Positions 33,658 to 42,602 of a DNA stretch of 64,000 bases are shown piece by piece. This DNA is from Bacillus swezeyi. Its GTDB lineage: Bacteria > Bacillota > Bacilli > Bacillales > Bacillaceae. Numbering within the stretch: the stretch's first letter is position 1; each line of letters opens with the position of its first letter. Under the pieces are notes generated by a model, which worked only from the letters and a program-made list of their open reading frames with translations, did not search any database and had not been told where the DNA came from. The stretch covers positions 310,001-374,000 of the forward strand of contig NZ_MRBK01000006.1 in NCBI RefSeq assembly GCF_001969815.1. Reading direction: 5' to 3'. Position numbers and translations under genes: made by a program.

Positions 33658-34416
33658 ATGGTGTTGGCTCCAAATGACATCCTTACTACATGGAGAAAGT
33701 TCGACCGATTTCCTATGGAAACGCTGACGAAGGCGTGGTTTTATCATCAGGCGGGTGATCGGAAACAGCGGGATTTATCTTTAATGAAAGAGCACCACCA
33801 GCAATACGGCATTTCCGGCAATTGTTTTGATCTGGCGATTTGGCTGCTTGATGAATTGAAAAATGACGGAGTAAAAGCGTATCCGATCGGCCATCATCTC
33901 AAAACAGACAGGGCGCATGCTGCGGTGATCGCATTGGATGAGAAGGGGCGGCGCTTTTTATGTGATTTAGGTGACCAATGGCTGAATCCGATCTTGATAG
34001 ATTTCGAGTCTGAAGATTTTACAGATGAAAAGTTAAGCGGTTTTTTTCCCGCCGCACAAGTTCAAATCAAATCAGCAGCATACCGCATTAAAGTCATTTA
34101 TCACAGGCCGAATGGAAAAAGCTCGAAACAAGTCTATGATCCGGAACCTGTAGACATGAAGCTTTTTTTAGAAGCGGCGGAATATTCGCAGAATACATTC
34201 AAACCGGAGCCTTTGTTAGAATGCAGAATCCCATATCAAGATGAAACTGCACACTGGGAATTCAGCGGCTGGAACAGTCGGATGAGCACAAGCAGCGGTT
34301 TATTTCAGGAAGCAAAGCCGAATTCAATCGAAGGGTGGGCGGAAAAAATCCATCAAATGACCGGCTTCGACAAGAATGTTTTGATCAGCGCATTAGATGT
34401 ATATCATTCCGCTTGA
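33658..34416 (+). CDS. NAT/transglutaminase-like Cys-His-Asp protein
   Basis: The product has 252 residues and is cytoplasmic. A Cys in GISGNCFDLAIWLLDEL (residue 56), a His in RAHAAVIALDEKG (residue 87) and an Asp in RFLCDLGDQWLNP (residue 103 or 106) have the order and spacing of arylamine N-acetyltransferases and related papain-like enzymes. The overall sequence is not a standard NAT, so the acceptor and donor are unknown. AAAGGGGGA lies ahead of the ATG. It stands alone between two terminators. Confidence 0.55.
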   Translation: MVLAPNDILTTWRKFDRFPMETLTKAWFYHQAGDRKQRDLSLMKEHHQQYGISGNCFDLAIWLLDELKNDGVKAYPIGHHLKTDRAHAAVIALDEKGRRFLCDLGDQWLNPILIDFESEDFTDEKLSGFFPAAQVQIKSAAYRIKVIYHRPNGKSSKQVYDPEPVDMKLFLEAAEYSQNTFKPEPLLECRIPYQDETAHWEFSGWNSRMSTSSGLFQEAKPNSIEGWAEKIHQMTGFDKNVLISALDVYHSA

Positions 34417-34437
34417 AGAAATATCTTCTCGTTTCTA

Positions 34438-34466
34438 TTGAAAAAAACTCATTTTATACATATCAT
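34438..34466 (+). promoter_or_regulatory. thyA promoter
   Basis: TTGAAA (34438-34443), 17 bp and TATCAT (34461-34466), about 27 bp before the thyA start. Confidence 0.6.
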
Positions 34467-34492
34467 TTGGAAAGAGGATAGGAGAGGATAAC

Positions 34493-35332
34493 ATGAGCCA
34501 CTATGATCAACAATACAACGAAATCATTCAAAAAATCATTGAATCCGGGATTTCTGATGAAGAATATCAAGTGCGGACGAGATGGGATTCAGACGGCACA
34601 CCTGCTCACACATTGAGCATCATGAGTCAAAACATGCGTTTTGATAATTCCGAGGTGCCGATTTTGACCACCAAAAAAGTAGCCTGGAAGACAGCTATAA
34701 AAGAGCTGTTGTGGATTTGGCAGCTGAAGTCCAATGATGTACAAATCCTTAACGATATGGGCGTGCATATTTGGGATCAATGGAGACTGGAAGATGGCAC
34801 GATCGGTTCAGCATACGGCTTTCAATTAGGAAAGAAAAACAGAACGGTCAACGGCCAAAAAGTCGACCAGGTGGATTATTTGCTCCACCAATTAAAGCAT
34901 AACCCGTCATCCCGCAGGCATTTGACAATGCTGTGGAATCCCGATGATTTGGATGACATGGCGCTGACGCCATGCGTATATGAGACGCAGTGGTATGTCA
35001 AAGAAGGAAAACTGTCTCTGGAAGTAAGGGCAAGAAGCAATGATATGGCATTGGGCAACCCGTTCAATGTGTTTCAATATAATGTCCTCCAGCGCATGAT
35101 TGCCCAAGTTCTTGGTTATGAGCTTGGCGAATATATCTTCAATATCGGCGACTGCCATATATACACGCGCCACATCGACAATTTAAACATTCAGATGAAA
35201 CGGGAGCAGTATGCGGCTCCAAAGCTTTGGATCAACCCGGATATTAAAGATTTTTACGACTTTACGATCGATGATTTTAAACTCGTTGATTATAAACACG
35301 GGGACAAGCTGGCATTTGAAGTGGCAGTGTGA
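34493..35332 (+). CDS. thyA: Thymidylate synthase ThyA
   Basis: The product has 279 residues. It methylates dUMP to dTMP with methylene-tetrahydrofolate. The catalytic cysteine lies in MALTPCVYETQWYV, and the nucleotide-binding RARSNDMALGNPFNVFQYNV and IGDCHIYTRHIDNL segments are intact. It is of the B. subtilis ThyA / phage phi3T type rather than ThyB. It has its own promoter and terminator. Proximity to yncD and lexA agrees with the B. subtilis map. Confidence 0.97.
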   Translation: MSHYDQQYNEIIQKIIESGISDEEYQVRTRWDSDGTPAHTLSIMSQNMRFDNSEVPILTTKKVAWKTAIKELLWIWQLKSNDVQILNDMGVHIWDQWRLEDGTIGSAYGFQLGKKNRTVNGQKVDQVDYLLHQLKHNPSSRRHLTMLWNPDDLDDMALTPCVYETQWYVKEGKLSLEVRARSNDMALGNPFNVFQYNVLQRMIAQVLGYELGEYIFNIGDCHIYTRHIDNLNIQMKREQYAAPKLWINPDIKDFYDFTIDDFKLVDYKHGDKLAFEVAV

Positions 35333-35336
35333 TGAT

Positions 35337-35363
35337 AACAGGCGGTTCCCCCGCCTGTTTTTT
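35337..35363 (+). terminator. thyA terminator
   Basis: AACAGGCGG-TTCCC-CCGCCTGTT is followed by TTTT, 5 bp after the thyA stop. Confidence 0.85.
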
Positions 35364-35385
35364 CATAAATGAAGGAGGAATCGAA

Positions 35386-36072
35386 TTGCCGAAAAGGCTG
35401 GCTTGTCTTCATGCCCATCACTCGAATATTGGATATGCAGAACGTGAGTTTTCTCAATATAATATAGAGCTTGTCCACTTTGTCGATCCAGGTTTGCTGC
35501 ATCAATTAACGGCAGATCAAACCTTCAATGCTGCACAAAAAGCAAGAGAGCAAATCGAATGGATGGCATCATGCCGTGCAGACGCAATTTTGATCACTTG
35601 CACAAATTATATTGCGGTTTTACAGGAGGTGGAATTTTCCATTCCCGTGCCGGTTATAAACATTGATGAACCGTTCTTTGAACAAATCTGCCAAACCGAG
35701 AAGCGGCAATTGATGCTTTTTTCTAATCCCGCAACTGTTGCAGGGACAATGGAACGTCTGAATGAATACGCGCGTCAGCGGAAAAAATCCCCGGATGTGG
35801 AGTGTATAATTCTTGAACATACTTTCGATCTCATCATGCGTGGATATAAAGAAATGTACGATGCTGAGATCGAGAAACATATCAAGCAAATCGCAAATAA
35901 CGAAAACAGGCTGCTCTCCGTTGCTCAGTTATCCATGGTTGATGCTGCTAAAGCGGCGGAAAATTCATCATCTGAGATGATCATCAATCCGCTCGATCCG
36001 CTAAAACATCATGTAGCAGGTTTACTGAAATTAGAGAGACGGCAGGAAATCGCAGAAAATGAAAAGCTATAA
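35386..36072 (+). CDS. Asp/Glu racemase-like protein
   Basis: The product has 228 residues. The family's first cysteine lies in ADAILITCTNYIAVLQEVEF (about residue 73), with ACLHAHHSNIGYAERE at the N-terminus; the second region reads RLLSVAQLSMVDAAKAAENS, where the usual second Cys is replaced by Ser. This points to the aspartate/glutamate/hydantoin racemase superfamily, probably not a classical racemase. The TTG at 35386 has AAGGAGG 8 bp upstream. It lies between the thyA terminator and its own terminator. Confidence 0.7.
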   Translation: MPKRLACLHAHHSNIGYAEREFSQYNIELVHFVDPGLLHQLTADQTFNAAQKAREQIEWMASCRADAILITCTNYIAVLQEVEFSIPVPVINIDEPFFEQICQTEKRQLMLFSNPATVAGTMERLNEYARQRKKSPDVECIILEHTFDLIMRGYKEMYDAEIEKHIKQIANNENRLLSVAQLSMVDAAKAAENSSSEMIINPLDPLKHHVAGLLKLERRQEIAENEKL

Positions 36073-36083
36073 TAGCCGCTTTT

Positions 36084-36127
36084 AAAGGATGGGGGATCGA
36101 AAAAACTGATCATCCGTCCTTTTTTTA
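36084..36127 (+). terminator. Intrinsic terminator
   Basis: AAAGGATGGGGGATC pairs with GATCATCCGTCCTTT with two mismatches, followed by a T-run. Confidence 0.85.
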
Positions 36128-36273
36128 CATGTTTTAGAGGGATTACAGGCATTCACATCCAATTTATAACATAGAAGTAAACTGGATGGTTTGACCGCTT
36201 TATATTCGAGATGCAGACAAGCCTTCCCGTCCACACTTCAGCGCTCACATTAAAAGAAAGAGGTGTACTTAGA

Positions 36274-38718
36274 ATGGTTCATTCACAAAAACCTTCTGAT
36301 GTGTCTCTAAATCCCGAATTGAGGTCCCGTGCCAAAGCTGATTTTTTAAAGCATCACAACCGTTTGACGGAAATTGAACATCTGAAAGCAAGGATGCAAA
36401 ATCTCATTCAGCATGTCGAAACCTCTCAAAGCGTTGAGGTGACAGATGCAAGGGTGACGGCCGAAGGAGAGGCGACTGCACTGTTGAAAGAGCGGCTTGA
36501 CAAGGAATATCATAAACTGCTTGGCAAAATCACCCGTGAAGTTAATGTTGAAGATTTCGGGGCTGTTCCTGATGGAAGGGATAATACGGAAGCTTTCCGC
36601 AATGCAATCGGGAATGGACGAGTTAGAGTGAACATTCCGGCGGGCGAATATCTTGTTCAAGGAATCAAGCTCCCGTCTTGGACATATCTTGTCGGACAAG
36701 GCAAAGGTGTCACAATCATTAAACTTCATGAGGACACCCCGGCACATGAATGGGGCATCACGAATGATGATTATGAAAATGGAAACCGTAATATTTTTGT
36801 CCAGGGGATGACTTTAGACTGGAATCCGGACAGACAATGCGGAGTGAGAAACCCTGGAGGACAGTTTTCCAGCTGCTTAACGTTTGCAAAAGTCGAATTT
36901 GGCTGGATTAAAGATATTGAAGCCGTCAATGCAGGTCTTCACGGAATTGATATCACATCTCCGACATATGATCATTTGCCTGATACGGACTGGACAAAGG
37001 ACGGCTCCAAGTATATCTGGATCGATAACTGTGTCACATATGGCGCGGGCGATGACGGCATAACTACGCATTACAGCGAATACATCTTTATTTCAAACTG
37101 CCATTCTGGAGACCCGCGCGGCACAGAGCACGCCGAAGGCATGTCCAACTCCAACGGTATCGAGATTGATGATGGGTCAAAGCATGTCTGGCTTTTAAAT
37201 AACGTGACAAGCGGAAACATTCGCGGGGTGGAGGTGAAAGCCCACGAAATGTGGCCGGCTTCTCAAAACGTCCATATTATCGGCCACATATCCTACCGGG
37301 ATGTCCGCGCTTTTGACCTCCGGCATATCGGCCACCACCAGGCATCAGATCCGGAAAGCACCACAGCATACGATGTAACGCTCATTGATTGTACAGCGGT
37401 TGAGCCTGTCTTCAATTCCCTGTATGAGAATGTTACTCCGAGAGCGCTCGTTGTTTCAGCCTATAAGAATGTTTATGTAAGCGGATTCACAGCGATCGGA
37501 AATCCGGATTACGACTATAGCGGCTATCCTGTAGTGGCATTGCAGTACCGAAGTCAAAACATTACGATCAATGGGATTAAGATTCGCGGATTTAAAAAGG
37601 CCGGTGTCGATATTAATTTATCGGGAGGGGCAAATAAAACCGATCATGTCAAAATATCAAACTTTGATTTTTACCATTCCGCTCCAATAGGAATATCGAT
37701 CGGAGGCGGACTCTATTACGTCAATATTATGAACGGAACAATGTTAACAGAAGGCGGGACGGCAGGCATCCAATCGCCGAACAGTCAGGCCGTCATCATC
37801 GGGGTTCTGGCGGAGGGGTACAGTGCTGCTGCATCCATTAAAGGTCAAACCTATCAGCAGATGCCCGTCAGTTTAAAGGGCGGCGCCCAGATTGCAACCA
37901 CCTCCGGTTTTGCATTTAATCAAACAAGCGCCGTCATTGCCGGAACCGGAGATATTACGGCAAAAGGTGAAAGAAATGCGGTCATCGGAGCTTCGGGCGG
38001 TTCAAGCACAGAGGGCTCCCGTGCATTTATCACAGCTTCAAACAATTCCCATATTACAGGCAACAGTGTTTCCAGAACGATTCTGTCCTCTGAAAGCATT
38101 ACACTGGAAGAGCCGTACACAGTGGCTGGAGGTCACCAGTCAATCAAATGGCTTCTTGACTCCCGCTATGGAAATGGAGCATTTGCGGGGGCAATAACCT
38201 CTTCATTAACCGGCTATGGAGAATATTTTGAAAGTGAAAGCGGGCAGTTGATCGATACAGGCACAATCGTCGCCCTAAAAGGAGAAAAAATGGCCCCCGC
38301 ACAAAGCGGAGATGATTTGCTTGGGGTTGTATCGGAAACAGCCGCTTTTGTTTCGGGGGCATCTAGCTTCACCTGGCAGAGCCGCTATTTGACAAACGAG
38401 TTTGGCGGATTGATTTATGAGGAAGTAACCGATATCGAAACAGGAGAGCTGATTCGCCTGCCGAAACAAAATCCAGACTATAACAAGGCTTTGGAAGACG
38501 GATACCTTTCACGTGATGCCAGAGATGAATGGCATGTAGTCGGGCTTTTGGGCAGGCATTATGTACGTATTGACGGCACAGTGCGTCAAGGAGATTATTT
38601 AGGAGCGCTTAACGGCATAGGGACAAAAGCAGCCGAAGGTTCTTGGAAAGTGATCAAAATAACCGCTCCTTACACTCCTGAAAAAGGATACGGAATCGCT
38701 CTCGCCTTAATCAAATAA
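36274..38718 (+). CDS. yobO: YobO-like beta-helix protein with autoproteolytic C-terminal domain
   Basis: The product has 814 residues. An N-terminal coiled-coil (about residues 15-90) precedes a pectate-lyase-type right-handed beta-helix, opening with the classic VNVEDFGAVPDGRDNTEAFR and continuing in short repeats (VHIIGHISYRDVRAFDLRHI). From about residue 590 (EGSRAFITASNNSHITG) the sequence matches the Peptidase_G2 domain of phage neck appendages, which cuts itself off after trimer assembly. It resembles B. subtilis YobO and phage GA-1/phi29 appendage proteins. There is no signal peptide, and no phage genes are nearby. ATG 36274 follows AGAGGTG. Confidence 0.85.
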   Translation: MVHSQKPSDVSLNPELRSRAKADFLKHHNRLTEIEHLKARMQNLIQHVETSQSVEVTDARVTAEGEATALLKERLDKEYHKLLGKITREVNVEDFGAVPDGRDNTEAFRNAIGNGRVRVNIPAGEYLVQGIKLPSWTYLVGQGKGVTIIKLHEDTPAHEWGITNDDYENGNRNIFVQGMTLDWNPDRQCGVRNPGGQFSSCLTFAKVEFGWIKDIEAVNAGLHGIDITSPTYDHLPDTDWTKDGSKYIWIDNCVTYGAGDDGITTHYSEYIFISNCHSGDPRGTEHAEGMSNSNGIEIDDGSKHVWLLNNVTSGNIRGVEVKAHEMWPASQNVHIIGHISYRDVRAFDLRHIGHHQASDPESTTAYDVTLIDCTAVEPVFNSLYENVTPRALVVSAYKNVYVSGFTAIGNPDYDYSGYPVVALQYRSQNITINGIKIRGFKKAGVDINLSGGANKTDHVKISNFDFYHSAPIGISIGGGLYYVNIMNGTMLTEGGTAGIQSPNSQAVIIGVLAEGYSAAASIKGQTYQQMPVSLKGGAQIATTSGFAFNQTSAVIAGTGDITAKGERNAVIGASGGSSTEGSRAFITASNNSHITGNSVSRTILSSESITLEEPYTVAGGHQSIKWLLDSRYGNGAFAGAITSSLTGYGEYFESESGQLIDTGTIVALKGEKMAPAQSGDDLLGVVSETAAFVSGASSFTWQSRYLTNEFGGLIYEEVTDIETGELIRLPKQNPDYNKALEDGYLSRDARDEWHVVGLLGRHYVRIDGTVRQGDYLGALNGIGTKAAEGSWKVIKITAPYTPEKGYGIALALIK

Positions 38719-38812
38719 CGTGCGGCATAAAGATGGTCAGAAGAAAAAATATCCATTTTGAAGTGCTCATCCATAATATGAAGATGTATGACAAAAGCAA
38801 AGGAGTGATCGA

Positions 38813-39613
38813 ATGAAAAAGCTGATGTACATGTTTTCCGCATTGCTTCTGACCGGAGCCATTTTTACTGTTAAAGCCGATGCCAAAAAAACCGCATCCC
38901 GTTCTTCCGATGAACAGCTCAAGGTCAAAGAATATTTTAATGGATATGACGGAACGTTTATTTTGCGAAACATCAAGAACGGTCAAACCTTTGTCTATAA
39001 CAAAGAAAGAGCCTATAAAAGGCTGACGCCTGAATCCACTTTCAAAGTGGCAAATGCGCTGATCGGATTGCAGACGGGGGCAGTCAGAGACGAATATGAT
39101 GTCAAGCGCTGGGACGGCATTGTAAGGGAGTTTGATTCTTGGAACCGTGATCATACCCTGGGATCGGGGATGCGCGAATCCGTCATCTGGTATTATCAGG
39201 CGATGGCCAGAGACATCGGCAGGGAGCGCATGGAAGATTGGCTTCGAAAGATTTCCTACGGCAACCAGGATATAAGCGGCGGAATCGATCAGTTTTGGCT
39301 CGACAGCACGCTGAAAATTTCTCCGCTGGAACAGGCCGATTTTATGGAAAAGCTTTATGAAGAATCGCTTCCATTTGACAAGTCTGTGATGAAAACGGTA
39401 AAGCGGATGATGATTCAAGAAGAAACAGACAGCTACATACTTTACGGCAAAACAGGCACAAGGCTGTCCGATATGAAGCTGGGCTGGTTTACAGGGATCG
39501 TTAAAAACGGCGGCAGAACTTATGTATTCGCCACAAACATAAATGGCACAGGTTCAAATGCAAAAGCCATTACGCGCAGCATATTAAAGAAATACCGATT
39601 AATAGACGAATAA
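38813..39613 (+). CDS. Class D beta-lactamase (OXA-like)
   Basis: The product has 266 residues with a Sec signal peptide (MKKLMYMFSALLLTGAIFTV, KADA). Active-site motifs are in order: PESTFKVANALIG (SxxK, about residue 74), ESVIWYYQAM (SxV-like), SYGNQDISGG (YGN) and YGKTGT (KTG). It hydrolyses penicillins outside the cell; class D enzymes are intrinsic in several Bacillus species (YbxI/BPU type). AAAGGAGTG precedes the ATG. No bla regulator genes are adjacent. Its spectrum cannot be predicted from sequence alone. Confidence 0.92.
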   Translation: MKKLMYMFSALLLTGAIFTVKADAKKTASRSSDEQLKVKEYFNGYDGTFILRNIKNGQTFVYNKERAYKRLTPESTFKVANALIGLQTGAVRDEYDVKRWDGIVREFDSWNRDHTLGSGMRESVIWYYQAMARDIGRERMEDWLRKISYGNQDISGGIDQFWLDSTLKISPLEQADFMEKLYEESLPFDKSVMKTVKRMMIQEETDSYILYGKTGTRLSDMKLGWFTGIVKNGGRTYVFATNINGTGSNAKAITRSILKKYRLIDE

Positions 39614-39635
39614 AAATGTTGAGATGAAATGTCGA

Positions 39636-39667
39636 TCTTTTACACAATCTAAACGTCTTTTACACAA
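39636..39667 (+). promoter_or_regulatory. Direct repeat upstream of nucB
   Basis: TCTTTTACACAA occurs at 39636 and again at 39656, exactly 20 bp (two helix turns) apart. This fits a regulator binding side by side on one DNA face. The regulator is not known. Confidence 0.45.
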
Positions 39668-39691
39668 AAAAACCGAAAAGCGAAAACAATC

Positions 39692-39739
39692 CTCCCTTAA
39701 CCTGGTGATAAAACCAGGATATTGAAAGGGAGTTTTTTT
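39692..39739 (+). promoter_or_regulatory. nucB leader hairpin with U7, overlapping the ribosome binding site
   Basis: CTCCCTT (39692-39698) pairs with AAGGGAG (39726-39732), and inside it CCTGGT (39701-39706) pairs with ACCAGG (39713-39718). Seven T follow and the ATG comes next. The 3' arm is the nucB Shine-Dalgarno. It can act as an attenuating terminator, as a translation lock, or both. Confidence 0.65.
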
Positions 39740-40168
39740 ATGTTGAAGAGATGGACGATTCGATTACTGCTTATTGCGGCTGTGCTGCCAGGGCTTTCTG
39801 AAGGTGCTGCATCGTCAACGCAGCATGCAAAAGGAGCTGCAAGATATGATGATGTTTTGTATTTCCCGAAATCGCGCTATCCTGAAACAGGGGCGCATAT
39901 CAGCGATGCCATTAAAGCCGGTCATTCCGATGTCTGTACAATCGAAAGAGAAGGAGCGGATAAGCGGCGCCAGGAGTCTTTAAAAGGGATTCCGACGAAA
40001 CCGGGATATGATCGTGATGAATGGCCGATGGCGATGTGTGAGGAAGGAGGGAAGGGGGCATCAGTGAGATATGTCGCTTCAACAGATAACCGGGGGGCAG
40101 GTTCCTGGGTCGGCAGCAGGCTGAGCGGATATGCCGATGGAACAAAAATTTTATTTATTGTTCAGTGA
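39740..40168 (+). CDS. nucB: Secreted DNase NucB
   Basis: The product has 142 residues. A signal peptide ([20 protein letters not shown]) precedes a mature nuclease of about 110 residues with [36 protein letters not shown] and [20 protein letters not shown]. The DRDEWP motif holds the catalytic residues, and two Cys may be paired. NucB of B. licheniformis is a sporulation-linked extracellular DNase that loosens biofilms. The ATG at 39740 lies right after a hairpin and U7 that also contain its ribosome binding site, an unusual arrangement. Confidence 0.95.
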   Translation: MLKRWTIRLLLIAAVLPGLSEGAASSTQHAKGAARYDDVLYFPKSRYPETGAHISDAIKAGHSDVCTIEREGADKRRQESLKGIPTKPGYDRDEWPMAMCEEGGKGASVRYVASTDNRGAGSWVGSRLSGYADGTKILFIVQ

Positions 40169-40220
40169 AAGCAAAAAAAATGTATTGTTTTAATTTTTTT
40201 TCCTTCAGGAAACTTTTTTG

Positions 40221-40249
40221 TTGACAGTAAATGTAAAGTTAGAGATAAT
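40221..40249 (+). promoter_or_regulatory. Strong SigA promoter with no downstream long gene
   Basis: TTGACA (40221-40226), 17 bp and GATAAT (40244-40249) predict a start near 40256. The only thing downstream on this strand is a hairpin terminator at 40282-40330. Confidence 0.75.
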
Positions 40250-40255
40250 AGGTGT

Positions 40256-40330
40256 GTAAGCATATTATGAATTCCTCTTTTTCAGGTTCGCCACCCAAAC
40301 AATGGGCATGGTCTCGAACCTGATTTTTTT
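40256..40330 (+). ncRNA. Candidate small RNA between nucB and lexA
   Basis: The promoter at 40221 and a terminator (TCAGGTTCG at 40282 pairing with CGAACCTGA at 40315, then seven T) define a transcript of about 75 bases. A nested stem CCACCC/GGGCATGG sits in the loop. It also contains a possible 18-codon frame (MNSSFSGSPPKQWAWSRT) from 40268 that ends in the terminator stem, but its ribosome binding site is poor. It is not a known RNA family to me. Confidence 0.55.
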
Positions 40331-40333
40331 GAT

Positions 40334-40360
40334 CAAAAAAAGCCGCCGGTTTCCCGGCGG
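40334..40360 (-). terminator. lexA terminator (minus strand)
   Basis: CCGCCGG and CCGGCGG form a GC-rich stem with a 4-base loop. On the minus strand it is followed by CTTTTTTT. Confidence 0.9.
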
Positions 40361-40378
40361 TCCTGAGTAAGCCCGTGA

Positions 40379-41002
40379 TTAATGAACGGTTCGGAAAACG
40401 CCGATCACCTTGCCGAGAATGATCACATTCTGCAGGATAATGGGCTCCATCGTCGGATTTTCCGGCTGGAGGCGGATATGGGTCTCTTCTTTGAAAAACC
40501 GCTTGACTGTCGCTTCGTCATCTTCGGTCATGGCCACGACGATATCTCCATTGATTGCGGTACTCTGCTGCTTTACAATTACATAATCTTTATCCAGTAT
40601 CCCTGCATCAATCATGCTTTCCCCCATAATCTCGAGCATGAAAACATGTTCTTCCGGCGGAGCCAGGCGGTCAGGGAGCGGAAAGTACTCCTCGATATTT
40701 TCGACGGCAGTAATCGGCATCCCGGCCGTTACCTTTCCAATGACGGGAACGTTGACAACCTGGTTTTTCGGAATGTGAATCTCTTCTTCGGTATCCAGGA
40801 TTTCGATCGCTCTCGGCTTCGTCGGGTCTCTTCTGATCAGCCCCTTTGTCTCAAGTCTTGCCAAGTGGCCGTGTACGGTAGAACTTGATGCCAGGCCGAC
40901 CGCTTCGCCGATTTCCCTGACGGAAGGCGGGTAGCCTTTGCGCTTCACTTCTTCCTTAATGAACCGCAATATATCAAGTTGTCTTTTTGATAGCTTCGTC
41001 AT
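40379..41002 (-). CDS. lexA: SOS repressor LexA
   Basis: The product has 207 residues. The N-terminal winged helix ([20 protein letters not shown]) binds SOS boxes. The C-terminal S24 domain has the self-cleavage bond in KVTAGMP (Ala-Gly), the catalytic Ser in MGESMIDAG and the Lys in YVIVKQQS. RecA filaments trigger cleavage. The ATG at 41002 follows GAGGTG; an upstream TTG is less likely. It is divergent from yneA, and three SOS-box-like sites lie between (41061-41142), so it represses itself and the yneA operon. Confidence 0.97.
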   Translation of the reverse strand: MTKLSKRQLDILRFIKEEVKRKGYPPSVREIGEAVGLASSSTVHGHLARLETKGLIRRDPTKPRAIEILDTEEEIHIPKNQVVNVPVIGKVTAGMPITAVENIEEYFPLPDRLAPPEEHVFMLEIMGESMIDAGILDKDYVIVKQQSTAINGDIVVAMTEDDEATVKRFFKEETHIRLQPENPTMEPIILQNVIILGKVIGVFRTVH

Positions 41003-41060
41003 GATCTGCACCTCAAAACGTCGATTTTAGGTAGATTATAGCATGTTTTTCCTCGAAGTA

Positions 41061-41142
41061 CAAACATAGGTTCGAAAAAAACAATTGACAGAAACATTTG
41101 TTCGTATGTATACTGAAAGCACAAAAAGCGAACAAATATTCT
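41061..41142. promoter_or_regulatory. lexA-yneA intergenic region with SOS boxes and yneA promoter
   Basis: Three sites resemble the Gram-positive SOS box CGAAC-N4-GTTCG: CAAACATAGGTTCG at 41061, GAAACATTTGTTCG at 41091 and CGAACAAATATTCT at 41129. The yneA promoter (TTGACA at 41085, TATACT at 41109) overlaps the middle site. Confidence 0.85.
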
Positions 41143-41158
41143 GTTTGGGGTGATAGAT

Positions 41159-42164
<1,006 letters not shown>

Positions 42165-42199
42165 TAGTATGAATGATAAACAAATCAAAGGAGCATATT

Positions 42200-42430
42200 A
42201 TGATTTCCAAAGAAAAAATAGCCAGAATCAATGAGCTTGCGAAAAAATCAAAAACCGGCTCTTTGACGGAGGAAGAAAAAGCAGAACAGCAGAAGCTGCG
42301 CCAGGAATATTTGAATGGTGTCCGCGCATCTATGAAAAACACGCTGAAAAATGTGACAATCGTAGATCCGGAAGGCAATGATGTGACGCCGGAAAAGCTC
42401 AAAAAGGAAAAAAACCGCCGCCTTCATTAA
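42200..42430 (+). CDS. ynzC: DUF896 protein YnzC
   Basis: The product has 76 residues. The short helical hairpin [38 protein letters not shown] is the DUF896 core; the C-terminal [20 protein letters not shown] tail is typical. AAAGGAG precedes the ATG at 42200. It is the last gene of the LexA-controlled operon; its function is not established. Confidence 0.93.
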   Translation: MISKEKIARINELAKKSKTGSLTEEEKAEQQKLRQEYLNGVRASMKNTLKNVTIVDPEGNDVTPEKLKKEKNRRLH

Positions 42431-42434
42431 TTTT

Positions 42435-42466
42435 AGGGAATACGTCAATATCGTATTCCCTTTTTG
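42435..42466 (+). terminator. Terminator of the yneA-yneB-ynzC operon
   Basis: AGGGAATACG and CGTATTCCCT form a perfect stem, followed by TTTTT. Confidence 0.9.
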
Positions 42467-42539
42467 TGTATACTATTGAAATAAAAGGAGCATAACGAGA
42501 TCAACCATCATTTTTCAGACGCTTTCTGAGCTGAAATGG

Positions 42540-42568
42540 TTGTGAAAACTGATGGGTAGATTTATGAT
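42540..42568 (+). promoter_or_regulatory. Probable tkt promoter
   Basis: TTGTGA (42540-42545), 17 bp and TATGAT (42563-42568). A hairpin-forming segment (AACCAT...ATGGTT, 42503-42541) lies just upstream. Confidence 0.5.
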
Positions 42569-42602
42569 AAGAAAGTAGAGTACATACAGGAAGGGGATAA
42601 AA

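Noticed and set aside
38711-39418. 235-codon minus-strand frame opposite the beta-lactamase
   Set aside because: It is antisense to a clear class D beta-lactamase and has no family features or ribosome binding site.
42503-42541. Hairpin upstream of tkt as a riboswitch
   Set aside because: It lies upstream of or within the likely promoter, so it would not be in the tkt mRNA.
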